A stretch of DNA of 64,000 bases, from assembly GCA_944990035.1 (NCBI GenBank), contig CALYLX010000143.1:682001-746000 (forward strand), in the 5' to 3' direction. Source of the stretch: Clitopilus passeckerianus. Lineage: Eukaryota > Basidiomycota > Agaricomycetes > Agaricales > Entolomataceae. Below the pieces are notes generated by a model. It was not told the origin of the DNA and did no database searches. It worked only from the letters and a program-made list of their open reading frames with translations. This document shows, piece by piece, positions 22,343 to 33,717 of this stretch (the first letter of the stretch is position 1; the number at the start of each line of letters is the position of its first letter). Both the position numbers and the translations under genes were made by a program.

Positions 22343-24933
22343 TCAGCCCTGGTCCTCTCGAATCAGAGATAACACAGCCACACTCACATCCACCAAAACA
22401 TTCGGCACACCAGCCAACACGACCTGACTCCATCTTGACAACCCAGGCAAAAGGCCCGCAAGCCGTATCTTCACCTCCTCTACCTCCCATATCCTCGGCT
22501 CTCCATCATCTCCCGTGGTGACACCCTCTCCAATCCGGGGCGTCGGCACCGAGTCGACGAATACATCTCCCTCCAGGTCCTGGAACAACACCTCCGTAGC
22601 ACGGTCGAGGCAGAGTTGCAGGACGTGCATGAAGTCGCTTGAACTGATGATTGATCGAAGTTCGTTTAGGAGGGAGGCGAACCGCGGGTCTTGGGTGTAT
22701 GGATCTTGGCCCTTCGTCGTTGGAGGGAAAGGTGTGGAGAGGGTACTGGGAGGGACGAGCAGGGTCCGGCCTTGGTATTGAGCAGCGTCAAGGGGTGGTT
22801 GTGGTAATGCCGGTGTGGATAGGGAGAGGAACGAAGATGCGCTCAGGTCATCTGGGTCTTCGCGTTCGTAGCCCAGCCCGAATTCTGTGCCGTCTAGTTC
22901 GGGAAAGCTGGGTGCGGTAAAGAACCCGTTTTGAGATAATACGTGTTGAACTGTCTCGGGCGTGGGCGGGAGGAGGGAGGAAAGAAAGCTAGAGTAGAGG
23001 TGAGACCTAGAATAGGGACACAAGGGATAAAACACTGACTTGGTCCGGCGTTCGGTACCCTCAAATGTAATTTCGTGCTCAACTCTTCTTCGGACATCAG
23101 AGACGAGCCTGTGGAGGTCTATGGGTGCGAGTTTTGTTTTTAGTGATACCCTGACGAAATAAGAGGTCAGCGGGGGTTCGGAAGGCAGGACTGAATTGAA
23201 AAGAGGAATGGGAACCAAAGGGAGGTAGGGGAGTGGGAAGAAGGAATGGTACGTGAAACGCGGCCATACAAAGCATGAAGGCAAAAATGGAATCGTGAGT
23301 ACGGGTAATGGAATCCGGGATCAAATGTAAACCGCTCAAATAAAAGGGGGAAATAACGTAGAAATCTTGTATCAGCACAAAGAGAAGAACTTCTAGCAAC
23401 AACCATACCAAGTAGCGAAAAAAGTGCCAAAAGTCCGCGTCAAGGAAGAAAAAAACCGATACCCACCCTTCAAACACCTCCTCCACGCCCCTCCTAACCC
23501 TCTCCCTAACATCCTTCCACCCAACATGTAATATCCACCACACCATCGTCAAGAACCTCGACTCGACTTCTTCATCAACATCCCACTCCTCGCCTCTTTT
23601 CCTTTTTGAGCCTCTCCCTGACCCGCCGGCATCCTCACTATCGTCTTCTTCCTCATCCTCACTATCGTCTTCTTCCTCATCCTCATCAGCAAGCCCGCCA
23701 CCCTCAAGTTGAGCCATGAGCTTCTCGAGGCCATCTGATGACCCCATGCCTTTGAACAGGAGGTTTGAGAATGAAAGCTGTGCCTCGAACGCCTCCTGTA
23801 CACGCTGGTCCCGCTCAGCCTGGATAACTGCGTAAACATATTTTGACCGAGCCAGCAGCGTGAGCTGGAGGGTCGTCAGGAGGGAGAGTAGTGTCGTTGA
23901 GTAGAGGGTTGTTAGAGTCCGAGTTAGCGCTGTTGGAGGGAGGTTGGATTAGTGGCGGGTTCGTCAGGCAGGAAGAGGAAGAGGAACATACTCAGCATCT
24001 TGACCTCGTTCCAGAGCTCAGCTTTCGTCCTGGTATTACTGCTGGCCGAGCTAGCAGCTATACTCGCAGGTATACTCGCGTCTGTTCCTGTTGATGGGGC
24101 TTCTGACTGTCGTAGAGAAGATTCATCAGCTCGAGGACTCAATGTGCTGGAAAAGGGAAACATACCAGAACAGACGGAGCTGAGTTGTCCGAGGTCCCAG
24201 TTGATAACATTGACGCGCTCATATCTGGAGTAGGCATCGTGAATCTGCTATCTGCATCCGCAGTCGCGTCTCCCTGGGTAGCGAGAGGTTCTGAAGGAAC
24301 GGAGGAGACTTCGGAGGCCACAGACATCACAGCTGATGCCCCGGCGTCCGAATGGGAGCCATTGTCCGAGACCACATCATATCCCATAGAGGAGGAAGTC
24401 AAAGAAGCGGAGATAGAAGATGGCGGCCTTTCGTCTGAGCTTTCTTGCTGGTGTTGGTGGGAGGGTGGGATTTGAATTGATGGCTGTGGTTGGGGATGTT
24501 GTTGCTGGTGCTGCAGTTGGCCAGATGGTCCAGCAGACGCCAGCCGGGCCTGCACAGAATTTTGTTCGGGTTTTCGCTTGGACGACCGAACTTGCAGCTC
24601 CCGGGTCAAACCCTCCACATCCATATCCTGCATAATCTGCTCAGAGAGTGTCTGTATGAGCTGCAGGACCGTAAACGAGATGTCATCGTGTGTTTGTGTG
24701 AACCGGCGCTTCAGTCTGTCAAAGTTCTGCGAATCAGTATCAAACTTCGCACTGAAGGTGAAGAATAAGACCTACACATCCCTAGCACCTCGGTCCTCTT
24801 CAAGCTTTACTTTCACTTCGTCCAACCTCTCGGAAACGTAGCCCTTGACGATGTAGAATCCGCCAACCATCCCTGCAAGCTTCATGGCGCCATTCCGGCG
24901 CTCCCAGACGTAGTTCTTCACCGAGTCAAACAT
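22343..24933 (-). CDS. PEX3: Peroxisomal membrane biogenesis protein PEX3
   Basis: Six exons, 24778-24933, 24166-24726, 23992-24106, 23467-23929, 23040-23150 and 22343-22988, sum to 683 aa in phase. The N-terminus is diagnostic of Pex3: VKNYVWERRNGAMKLAGMVG (membrane anchor), then RLKRRFTQTHDDISFTVLQL and DMDVEGLTRELQ. The core continues KAELWNEVKMLTLTRTLTTL, VSLKTKLAPIDLHRLVSDVR, RTNFLSSLLPPTPETVQHVL, and ends in the conserved C-terminal helices. Pex3 anchors in the peroxisome or ER membrane and docks Pex19 with its membrane-protein cargo. The protein is longer than yeast Pex3 because of two low-complexity inserts: a Gln/His/Pro/Ser-rich segment after residue 100 and an acidic stretch with KRKR. 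Both are unlikely to be structured. No defect was seen. Confidence 0.9.
23630..23677. repeat. Two tandem copies of a 24-nt unit inside PEX3
   Basis: The unit CATCCTCACTATCGTCTTCT plus TCCT occurs twice head-to-tail and encodes a repeated acidic octapeptide (EEEDDSED type) in the PEX3 insert. A third partial unit follows. In-frame expansion by replication slippage is the likely origin. Confidence 0.8.
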
Positions 24934-25234
24934 CTGTTTCCAGGTGTCCTTGCTGTCCTTGTGTCTAGCCTAAGCCTGAGCCTGTTAAGCGTACTCCAGG
25001 CGATGAAAACGACGGTTTTCTATGTTGGACTTGGAACTGGCTGGGGAAAGGTAGTCGATGACATGTGTAAAAGCCGAGAAAGGGTGCAGCAGCGGAGTTT
25101 CAAATTCAATTTAGCCGCCTCGTCGAAATTTCATGTGAAGATCACAGTCCGGCTATTTTCTTTGCCCTTGGTCGTCTGGCTTATGGTCTCACAAGAGGTA
25201 GCAACACGTAGTTTCATAGCCATGACCCAATGAA
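24934..25234. other. Intergenic region upstream of PEX3
   Basis: About 300 nt between the PEX3 start and the 3' end of the next F-box gene, both on the minus strand. It should hold the PEX3 promoter; no TATA box is obvious, which suits a housekeeping gene. Confidence 0.4.
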
Positions 25235-26477
25235 TTAGCTCCGCCAATGTCTGTTGAATGGACTATCGACAATATGAACTTCTAATCTACCTGCTTCATC
25301 AAAGAGGGGAACACGCGACCTGATGTCGTCTCTCAACTGCTGCGTGTCTGGCCACTCGGAATGCTCGACAACCAACTCTACAGTCCCGCTGGAGAAGAAA
25401 CCGGTGTCTCTCGGAATATCCTGCATTACATTCCAATGAAAGTTCTCCGCATAGTACGCTTTTTCATATGCACTGAATTTGAAGCGTAGCCTCTGGAGAG
25501 GCGAGGAGATGGTCCGGAGGAGGCTTTGTAGCCAGACAGACGGATAGGACCTATCTGGTTTGATTATAATTTGACTAATCTCTAAGAAGTTTAGATTCGT
25601 ATTTGACGTCAAGCTGAGAGGAAACCCCAGCTGCGTGTCTACTGGAAATGAATACACTGGCTGGGAAAGCTAAGGTTTATGACTCACTGTCGCCTTGCGC
25701 TTCCTCCACGGCAGAAGCATAGTGAGCTACTTTCAGGGTCAGCTCTCTTAAATGTTCGCCGGCGTGGAGTAGAAGGTCAGAGACTGGGCAGGGGCCGAAA
25801 TACCCCACCCATTCAAGCGACAGGCTCTGGAGCCGGCATCGGCTTTGTACAATGGCAGGAATGATGAAGTGAGTGCTCCTGTGAACTATGGATGAGAAAG
25901 ATTCGAGTAAGTCGAACCGAGGTTCGATCCGGGGTCCCGTCTGGTCGAGAGGAGTTGTCCCCCAGGTGTACACTCCAAACCTACACGTCTTCAGTTGATG
26001 AAAACTCGAGAAGAACTCGCAGAGGAGATCAGCGCCGTTGACCTGGAAGCTCTCGCAGGTGAGGGATTGTAAATTCTTGAATGACATCAAAGCCTCGACG
26101 CTCTCAGGGTGGAGACCGTCGAGGTCGATATGGGTCAGGGACAGGGTATGTGGGTTAACCGAGGATGCGACCAGAGAAAGGAATTGATTTAACATGTTGA
26201 GCTCCCCTACGTCACGCCCGAGTTCAAATTTGATATTTTTGACGTAGGGAAGGAAATTGCAAGCATCTCGTGCCACTAAGTCAAGTATGAATTTGTTGGC
26301 ATTCGTCGACTGCTGGGCACCGAAACGAAGTGGATAGATGGACCAGTAGACTCGTCGTGATTGATCAAGCCATCTCTGGCAGACGAGAGAGCATAGTAGG
26401 AGGGTAGATTGCTCGTCAATAAGCTCGTTGATGATTCGATCTTGAACTTCCGCTGGGATACGATGCGACACTTCCAT
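25235..26477 (-). CDS. F-box domain protein (generic basidiomycete type)
   Basis: Two exons, 25688-26477 and 25235-25656, join in phase to 403 aa. The start is the ATG at 26477; the frame stays open upstream but only from a TTG. The N-terminus is a clear F-box: HRIPAEVQDRIINELIDE, then TLLLCSLVCQRWLDQSRRV. The remainder has Leu-rich segments (SLTHIDLDGLHPESVEALM, LQSLTCESFQVNG) typical of the very large F-box/LRR-like families of Agaricomycetes. It differs from subfamilies A and B in this window: no MHxCL start, only one intron, and a canonical F-box. Role as an SCF receptor is inferred. Confidence 0.75.
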
Positions 26478-26683
26478 GCTCAAGTGTTGACCAGGGGTGA
26501 CCGTGAGGTTAAACAAGAGACCAGATGGCGGTCACGCGCTATGTTATGTATCGGGCGGTGCAACCTGTGTTCGATCGTTATCATCATCAGATTTTGAATA
26601 CTTGTTCGGACCTAGTGTATCAAGGACAGCGAACAATCCCTCGCACACTTCCCGAAAAATATCAGAACCTGCAGAACTACTTA

Positions 26684-28415
26684 ATGCATCATTGCCTCAA
26701 AGTTGTTGAAATTGGCCGTTGGGTCCTCCAGGAACTCTCCCCTGGCCAGGCCGATCTCCTGAACAGCGCACTTACCTGTCATCAATTCAAAGGTGCCTAC
26801 TTTCGAAGTCTCTCAGTGTTCTGGTTTAACCTCTCCCACACAGAGTTGGCACTGGACATATTGTGGTCGGACGGCTGCAATATGACGCGTCTTCTGAAAA
26901 CCCTCCCTGCCGATTCGTTCACCTTCAGGCCCCCTGGCAGTTCTCTGAAACGGGACCAGAAGTTTGTGCGCCTAAAATATTTAGGAATTTTGCAACATTT
27001 GTTCACGCTCTTCTCAGACTCTTAAGCGACGAATAGTTTCAGCCGATTGGGAGCGTCCACTTTACTATGGTCGGATGGTCCGGGTCATGAGTTGGGATAC
27101 TCCAGATGACGACAATCTCCTGAGCTCGAACGAGATGGAGAGCCTCTTAGGCTCAATTCCCGAAGGATTCGACCTTTTCCCCAACCTGAAGGACCTTTAC
27201 CTCGTATCAAGATACAAAGCTGGCTTTTGGGCGATCAAGGAGCTGCTGCCTACAGGTTTAACAACCTTCGAGCTTTTTGCCTTGTCGACCATCTATCAGA
27301 ACCAGGAAGAAGAGACCGCCGAGATATCCGAAATTCTCACCTCGGTTCACCTCAAGTGTGCTGAACTGGAGGAACTCAAGATTCGGTATGAGGGTAGCCC
27401 TTGCCACAAAGCCCACGGAGCCGTCGACGTTATCGCCTGCACTGCAGCCCGTTTAGCGCATATCTCGCTTCAGGACATGATGCTCCCTCCAAATCAGTCG
27501 ACAGCAGATCACCTCGCTACACATGATCCCCTGCGTCACCTGGAATGGGTATTGCTCGACGACGACGTGAGGTCGGAAACACGGATATTTCCTGTTCCTG
27601 ACAAACGGATTCTGGATGCTGGGTGCTTCATGAACCTCGAATCCATGTTACTTCGCCTCGCTAATTGGGACTGCGCATTGGACCTCCTCAACTCTATGGG
27701 ACACAGCCCCTTGGTGCACCTGGATTTGACCATGGCAGCTCCGACAACTTCATGGAGTACATTACGCTCCATTATGTCCACGATATCAACGTATCACCAA
27801 ACATTAGCACACCTATGCTTGAGCGACAAATATCAATCGTCCTTTCTCAAAGGTGATATCCACCTTGCCCAGATTCCATCAGTCTTCGAACCCCTATTCT
27901 ACCTTCACCAGCTTCAAACTTTCCAGGTTCAAATGCCCGTGTCCTATTACCTCGATGGCCCATGGCTTTCTCAGGCTGCCAATGCGTGGCCAGACCTTCG
28001 CAGAATATCAATACTTGAAACCTCCGATCGGCCTCGAGAGTTTCCAAACAAATCTCTCGCGGACCTTATCAAACTTCTGAAAAAATGTCCCAAATTACAG
28101 GATTTCCAGTTATCCCTCCTGTATCAGCCCATCCAATACGACACCTACGCAAATATTTGCAACACGAATATCCGATTCTTAAACGTCCAATTCTCGGTGA
28201 TTCAGGATTCGGAGGACACAGAGTCCCCCAGCGGTGGGGATACACCTTCGGATGTTGCATGTATGTTTAAATGCCTGCACAGTATATTTCCGAAGTTGGG
28301 GGCAGTAATTCTTTCTCAACAATGCGTTGAAATGCCGGATACACCTTGGAATTGCCACGACAATGCATACAAGTGGTCTATTCTGGGTGATCTCCTCCGA
28401 AGTACAGCCCGTTGA
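26684..28415 (+). CDS. F-box/LRR-like protein, subfamily B, copy 2
   Basis: Exons 26684-26792, 26844-26965 and 27027-28415 fit in phase to about 539 aa. Exon 1 reads MHHCLKVVEIGRWVLQEL followed by NSALTCHQFKG; exon 2 begins ELALDILWSDGCNMTRLLKT; exon 3 starts at RRIVSADWERPLYYGRMVRV. It aligns with copies 1 and 3 throughout (PVSYYLDGPWLSQAANAWP, SILETSDRPRE, LLKKCPKLQDFQLSLLYQP). The donor of intron 2 (GTGCGC after KRDQKF) is inferred from alignment to copy 1. The gene is intact, lies immediately upstream of copy 3 in the same orientation, and is divergent from the generic F-box gene. Confidence 0.8.
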
Positions 28416-28801
28416 ATTGGGGTTATCAGCGCCGCGGGTATCTACTACAGTAGGCTAGTCGTTTTGTAATTCCTGATAATCAATGGTCTCAATAAAGCGT
28501 TCGATCTTGAGGCTTTCTTTTCTTGGGCGGGAAACGGCCTGAAAGCCAACGAGCTGAAGCGACCAAAAAGGCGCCTGATTATGCAATGACTTTACGAAGC
28601 AGCTGATTGTTTGGTATCAATGACTGATTTCAACGCATACAGTACGCGCTGGACTTTCAACGTCAACGTTAACTGTTACCATCGATTGTATTCTCCGGGT
28701 ATTGGCCACCCATATTATTTGCTCTCACATCGCACTGTCATTGCAAAAAAGAGTGGACCACAGTCAAACAAAGCACCTGGAAATTGAGACTTTACCTCGC
28801 T

Positions 28802-30502
28802 ATGCATCATTGTCTCCAGGTCCCTGAGATTGTCCAACATATACTGCAGGAACTTCCATTCCGGAAGCATCTCAACTGTGCACTTACCTGTCGCCAATTC
28901 CTAGGTGCGTCTCAATAACTTCGGCTTTCAATGGCACTAAATCTGCTCCTCCAGTGCCTGCTCTGGAGCTGATATGGTCGACTCGTTGCAGCCTCTTCTA
29001 CCTTCTACAAACCTTACCGGACGACGTTTTGGGATCTGAAGGCGGCTCATATGCACTCGTATGTCGCTTTTATCCAATTAATGAAAGTATACACTCATCT
29101 CTGATAGGTGCTCAGGAAAATTCCGTCCCAGGACGACTGGGAACGGCCACTATTCTATGGTCGAATGGTCCGTACACTAAGATGGGATACTCGAGGCGGG
29201 AGGCCTCTTCTCAGCTCAGCTGCTGTTGATGAACTGACCTTGTCGATATCCACCGGCATAGTCCTGTTCCCGAACCTGAAGGGCCTATACATCGGGCGGC
29301 GTTACGACGAGAGCTTTAGGCTAATCAAGGCCTTACTCCCTCGGGGCCTGCTAGCATTCGAGTATGAGATACGGGAGTCGGTGGACACCTGTCTGGAAGT
29401 CGAGTCTGATATATTCGCTTCGCTTCGCCTGCAGTGTGAAGGGCTGGAGGACCTTCGGATTTGGTGTCACGACTATTTCGACGAGGAAGCTCGCTTGGCA
29501 GCCATAACTGATCTGGTGTGTAATGCGCCTAGGTTAACACATCTCTCCCTCGCGGACATGAGGCACCCTCTACAGCAGTGCGTGGTGAACGCTCTCGCTA
29601 CACACAGCACCCTGCGTCACCTAGAGTTCACCCCACCCAGCCGCAGGAGTTATTCTGGCTTCGATGAACTTCCGGTTCTTCCTCTTCCTGACACTAAAAT
29701 CCTCGAAGCGCATACCTTTCAAACACTCCAGTTCTTATCCATCCCGCTGTCTGATTGGACATGTGCAGCGCGCCTCCTCTCATCGATGGGGAATAGCCCT
29801 CTGGAACACCTACAACTTACGATGGGTAACCCTACGAAGCAACTCGCCATATTACGCACCGTCATGGTGGCAATCTCAATGCATTCCCCGACACTGACAC
29901 ACTTGGCTCTCGGAGATAGATTCCAATATGACTTTACCACCGACTTCACTTCCTCACACCTCTCGGCTGCCTTTGAACCGTTGTTCGAACTCCGTCTCCT
30001 CCGGGATTTGAAGATTTCGATGACGATATCACATCACCTCGACGGCCTTTGGCTCACCGAAGCGGCGAACGCTTGGCCAGACCTCAGGTCCATCTCACTC
30101 ATTGAAGAAGGGTTCAACGTCAATCTTCGCGTACCCACGCGAACTCTCACCGACCTCGTCCATCTCTTAAGGAAGTGTCCTCAACTCCACATCTTCCAAC
30201 TCTCGGTTCTGTACGAGCCCATCCCATTTGACACGTACGCGGACATTCGAAAACTAAACGTTCGATACTTGGATGTCCAGAATTCGGTTATACGGGACCC
30301 AGAACCATCGTTGGATCGAGATACATATAGGGAGCTTTCCATAACACCTGGTATTTTATCCCTTTTTCGATGCTTGACTAGCATGTTCCCACTATTGAGA
30401 GGTGTGTATTCGTCCGGTGACCTCCAAGATACCAACTCCAACGAGGACTTGGTGGAAAAGTGGAATGCGGTGCATTGTCTAGTGAACGACACTGTCGTCT
30501 GA
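28802..30502 (+). CDS. F-box/LRR-like protein, subfamily B, copy 3
   Basis: Exons 28802-28904, 28955-29058 and 29108-30502 join in phase to about 533 aa. Exon 1 gives MHHCLQVPEIVQHILQEL then NCALTCRQFLG; exon 2 VPALELIWSTRCSLFYLLQT; exon 3 starts VLRKIPSQDDWERPLFYGRM. Exons 1 and 2 (103 and 104 nt) match subfamily-B copy 1 in length. Shared C-terminal blocks include ISHHLDGLWLTEAANAWP and LLRKCPQLHIFQLSVLYEP. Head-to-tail order with copy 2, about 390 nt apart, shows tandem duplication. Presumed SCF substrate receptor. Confidence 0.8.
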
Positions 30503-31148
30503 TGCTGCAAATCTGTGGATGGCAAGGGGCCAATACGTAAACGTGTATGGTGTATAGTGGCGAGTCGGAATATTCTCCCAATTAAAATTCCCCTGTCGAG
30601 CCCTATTATGAGATCGGAGTTAAAACTTATCATGAACTCTAGCAAGACATTCATGGGGTACCTGGGAGTTGAACGTCTGAACGTAGAGATGTTGATCACG
30701 GTGGGAGTCAGCAGGAGCCCCCATTTCATTCACCACCGACTCTATCCCGACACTGGGTTTCTGTCCATACCCAGTTCACTCGGGAGGCCGTATGATCATA
30801 TAGGGTACAACTGGTAGCAGGGCATTCAACCTAAGATCATCGGACAGCTCAAATCGACAATGGTATATAATCAGAGTGGAGAGCCTTTATATTCATTAGG
30901 GTTCATAACTATAACGTGAATAACACTACGAAAACAAAACAAATCGTGCAAGTATGCTGTGTAAATAAATGCAGGGGTAGGGGTTAGGTAAACGGTAAGG
31001 GTAATGCAGCGGATTAACATATTACGACCATAAATCACTCAATCGTCCCGAGAGCCCGAACGAACAAGGAGCAAGAGTCTCTAGATGCATAGTAAGGAGG
31101 GCATATAGGTGTGGAACCGGGAACAGAAACGTCAGTGACCTACGCCAC
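30503..31148. other. Intergenic region between convergent genes
   Basis: Lies between the 3' ends of an F-box gene and HSP60. Short open frames only, including frames that are extensions of antisense sequence. No gene is supported. Confidence 0.5.
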
Positions 31149-33113
31149 TTAGAATCCGCCCATACCACCCATGCCTCCCATACCGCCCATACCTCCCATT
31201 CCACCCATACCGCCTGCTGCAGGCTTCTCTTCAGGAGCATCAACGACACAGCACTCGCTGGTAGTCAACAAGCTCGCAACACCCGACGCATCAACCAAAG
31301 CAGTCCTGACGACCTTCAGCGGGTCGACGATACCGCTCTTGATCATATCGGTGTACTCGCCCTTCGCAGCATCGTATCCCCAGCTGAACTTGTCAGTGGC
31401 ACCGTACTGGTTGAGGAGGGTGCCAACGATGACGGAGGATTCCTCGCCGGCGTTGTTGAGGATAGAGCGCGAGGGGTTGGTGAGTGCGCGGCGGATGATG
31501 GCGACACCGAGCTCTTGGTCAAAGTTCTGCGTGGCGATGGGTGTAACACCCTCAGCGACGGGTGAGCTGGACGACCCAGATCCGGGGGAGGTGGTGGCGA
31601 GTTGGAGGGACGCCTTGAGGAGGGCGACACCGCCTCCGGGGAGGATACCTTCCTCGACGGCAGCGCGAGTAGCGTTGAGGGCATCGTCGTAGCGGTCCTT
31701 CTTTTCGCCCACTTCGACCTCAGAGGAGCCGCCGACCTTGATGACGGCGACACCGCCAGAGAGCTTGGCGAGGCGCTCCTGGAGCTTGGAGCGGTCGTAG
31801 TCGGAGGTGGTGGGGTCGTTGATGACGGAGCGGATCTGCTCGCAGCGGGCTTGAATGGCATCCTTGGAGCCTTCACCGTTGAGGACGATGGTGTCCTCCT
31901 TGGTGATGGTGATGCTGCCGGTGGAGCCGAGCAGGTCGATGGTGGCACGCTCGAGCTTGATGTCGAGCTCGTCGGTGAAGACGGTACCGCCAGTGAGGAT
32001 GGCGAGGTCACCGAGGATGGACTTGCGGTTGTCACCGAAGCCAGGTGCCTTGACAGCAGCGACCTGGAGTTGGCCACGGAGCTTGTTGAGGATACAGGCG
32101 GCAAGAGCTTCGCCGTCAATGTCCTCAGCAATGATGATCAGAGGGCGACGCTGTTGGGCAGCAGCCTCGAGCGAGGGGAGAATGTCCTGGAGAAGAGAGA
32201 TCTTCTTCTCACTAAGGAGAATAAGGGGCTTCTCGAACTCGACCTTCTGGGTCTTGACGTCGGTGATGAAGTAGGGAGAGATGAAACCACGGTCGAAGCG
32301 CATGCCTTCCGTGATTTCAATCTCATCTTCAATGGTCTTGCCTTCCTTGACGGTAATGACACCTTCCTTGCCGACCTTCTCCATGGCCTGAGCAATGAGG
32401 TTGCCGACGTGAGCGTCACCATTAGCAGAGATGGTAGCGACTTGGGCAATCTCAGCAGTGGTGGTGATGGTCTTTGCGTTCTTCGAGAGGTACTCGACGA
32501 CGCGGTCGACGGCAGCCTGGGCACCTCGTCGGAGGTCCATAGGGTTGCAGCCAGCGGCGACATTCTTGACACCCTCGGAATAGATGGCACGAGCAAGAAC
32601 AGTTGCTGTTGTTGTACCATCACCAGCAATTTCGTTGGTCTTTTGTGCCACGTCCTGGACGAGCCTACATAAGTCATGAGTAAGCTGGACAAGGATGAAG
32701 TCGGGGAGCCGTGACTCACCGGGCACCGAGGTTCTCGAACTTGTCCTTGAGGGTTATTGACTTGGCAACAGTAACACCATCTAGAGGACGTGAGTTCGAG
32801 TCCCGTTGGAAGTATTTTTGACTTTACCTTTGGTGATTTTGGGTCCGCCGAATGCCTGCTCAATGATGACGTTGCGTCCTAAAAACCAACAAACATGAGT
32901 ATTTCGACGCGTCAAATGCGTGCACTACATACCCTTAGGACCCAGCGTTACACTGACAGCATTTGCGAGGACGTCAACGCCCTTGAGAATGCTTGCTCTG
33001 CCCTCGTTCGAAAACTTGATCTCCTTGTGTGCGCCACGAGTTAACGAGGGCTTTGCGGCCTTAGCAGCAGCACGGCGGAGAGACCGAGAAGAAGTGGTCG
33101 ACAGACGGTGCAT
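31149..33113 (-). CDS. HSP60: Mitochondrial chaperonin HSP60
   Basis: Exons 32933-33113, 32828-32878, 32720-32780 and 31149-32664 sum to 602 aa in phase. The first about 25 residues ([20 protein letters not shown]) are Arg/Ser-rich without acidic residues, a mitochondrial presequence. The GroEL-type body is complete: [33 protein letters not shown], the ATP-binding GDGTTTAT (residues 112-119), GGGVALL in the equatorial domain, and a C-terminal GGM repeat tail (seven GGM/GGF units). The protein folds imported matrix proteins with Hsp10. All three introns lie in the first sixth of the gene. Long open frames on the opposite strand (up to 356 codons at 31602-32672) are antisense shadows caused by strong codon bias, which also indicates high expression. 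I did not identify a clear heat-shock element upstream. Confidence 0.95.
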
Positions 33114-33717
33114 TTTAGTTTTGAGAAAGGAGGAGCTAGTGGTGGTACTAGAGAAAGGTCGTTTACGTGGAAAGGACCAGCGGAACGAGACAATTTAAAA
33201 AATTCAAGAGCCGAACCCTCTAGAAATTCACGTGATGTGAAGTCACACCGAACCGAGGGTAAACCTAGTCTCGGGTTAGGGTCGAAATCAGTTTTTCAGG
33301 GCCTTTTCGCTTGTCACCCCGAATAGCGAGGCCAGAGTGAGGGTTTTCCGACGAGAACGAACGCCTTGACACTCACTCTCAGAGATGTTTTTGAGTGAAC
33401 CAACTGCGAGCGGAACATCCGAACGGGCAGGCCTTGTTGCTCGGAAGACGCGGCACCAAGATCAACGCCGACATGTCAAGGTGGCTTTCTCAAATTTTGG
33501 GCCATTTATTATGCAACTGCGCTTTTCACGTACCCTGAATGAGAATTTGAGATTTCTCAAATGAAATGCGAGCGAACTCTTCTGACCACAAACTTGAAAG
33601 TGTCACAGATGCGCGAGTCGTGCTCACGCAACTGGCGTCACCGTCCTAATCGAGCTGAAACATTTCAGAGGATTTATAAGGCTATTTGCTCGCATACTGA
33701 GTCGAAAGTGCTTCACC
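33114..33717. other. Divergent promoter region between HSP60 and an unknown gene
   Basis: About 600 nt between HSP60 (minus) and the gene starting near 33718 (plus). It contains scattered GAA and TTC triplets (for example TAGAAATTCAC near 33220), but no array clean enough to call a heat-shock element. No gene. Confidence 0.4.

Noticed and set aside
22515..22920. Plus-strand frames over PEX3
   Set aside because: They are antisense shadows of the long last PEX3 exon.
31602..32672. A 356-codon open frame on the plus strand
   Set aside because: It is exactly antisense to HSP60, has a biased composition caused by HSP60 codon usage, and shows no domain.
32761..32820. tRNA-like B box (GAGTTCGAGTCCC) inside an HSP60 intron
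   Set aside because: No acceptor stem or anticodon arm can be formed around it, so it is a chance match.
33114..33300. Heat-shock elements upstream of HSP60
   Set aside because: GAA/TTC triplets occur but never in three properly spaced alternating copies.
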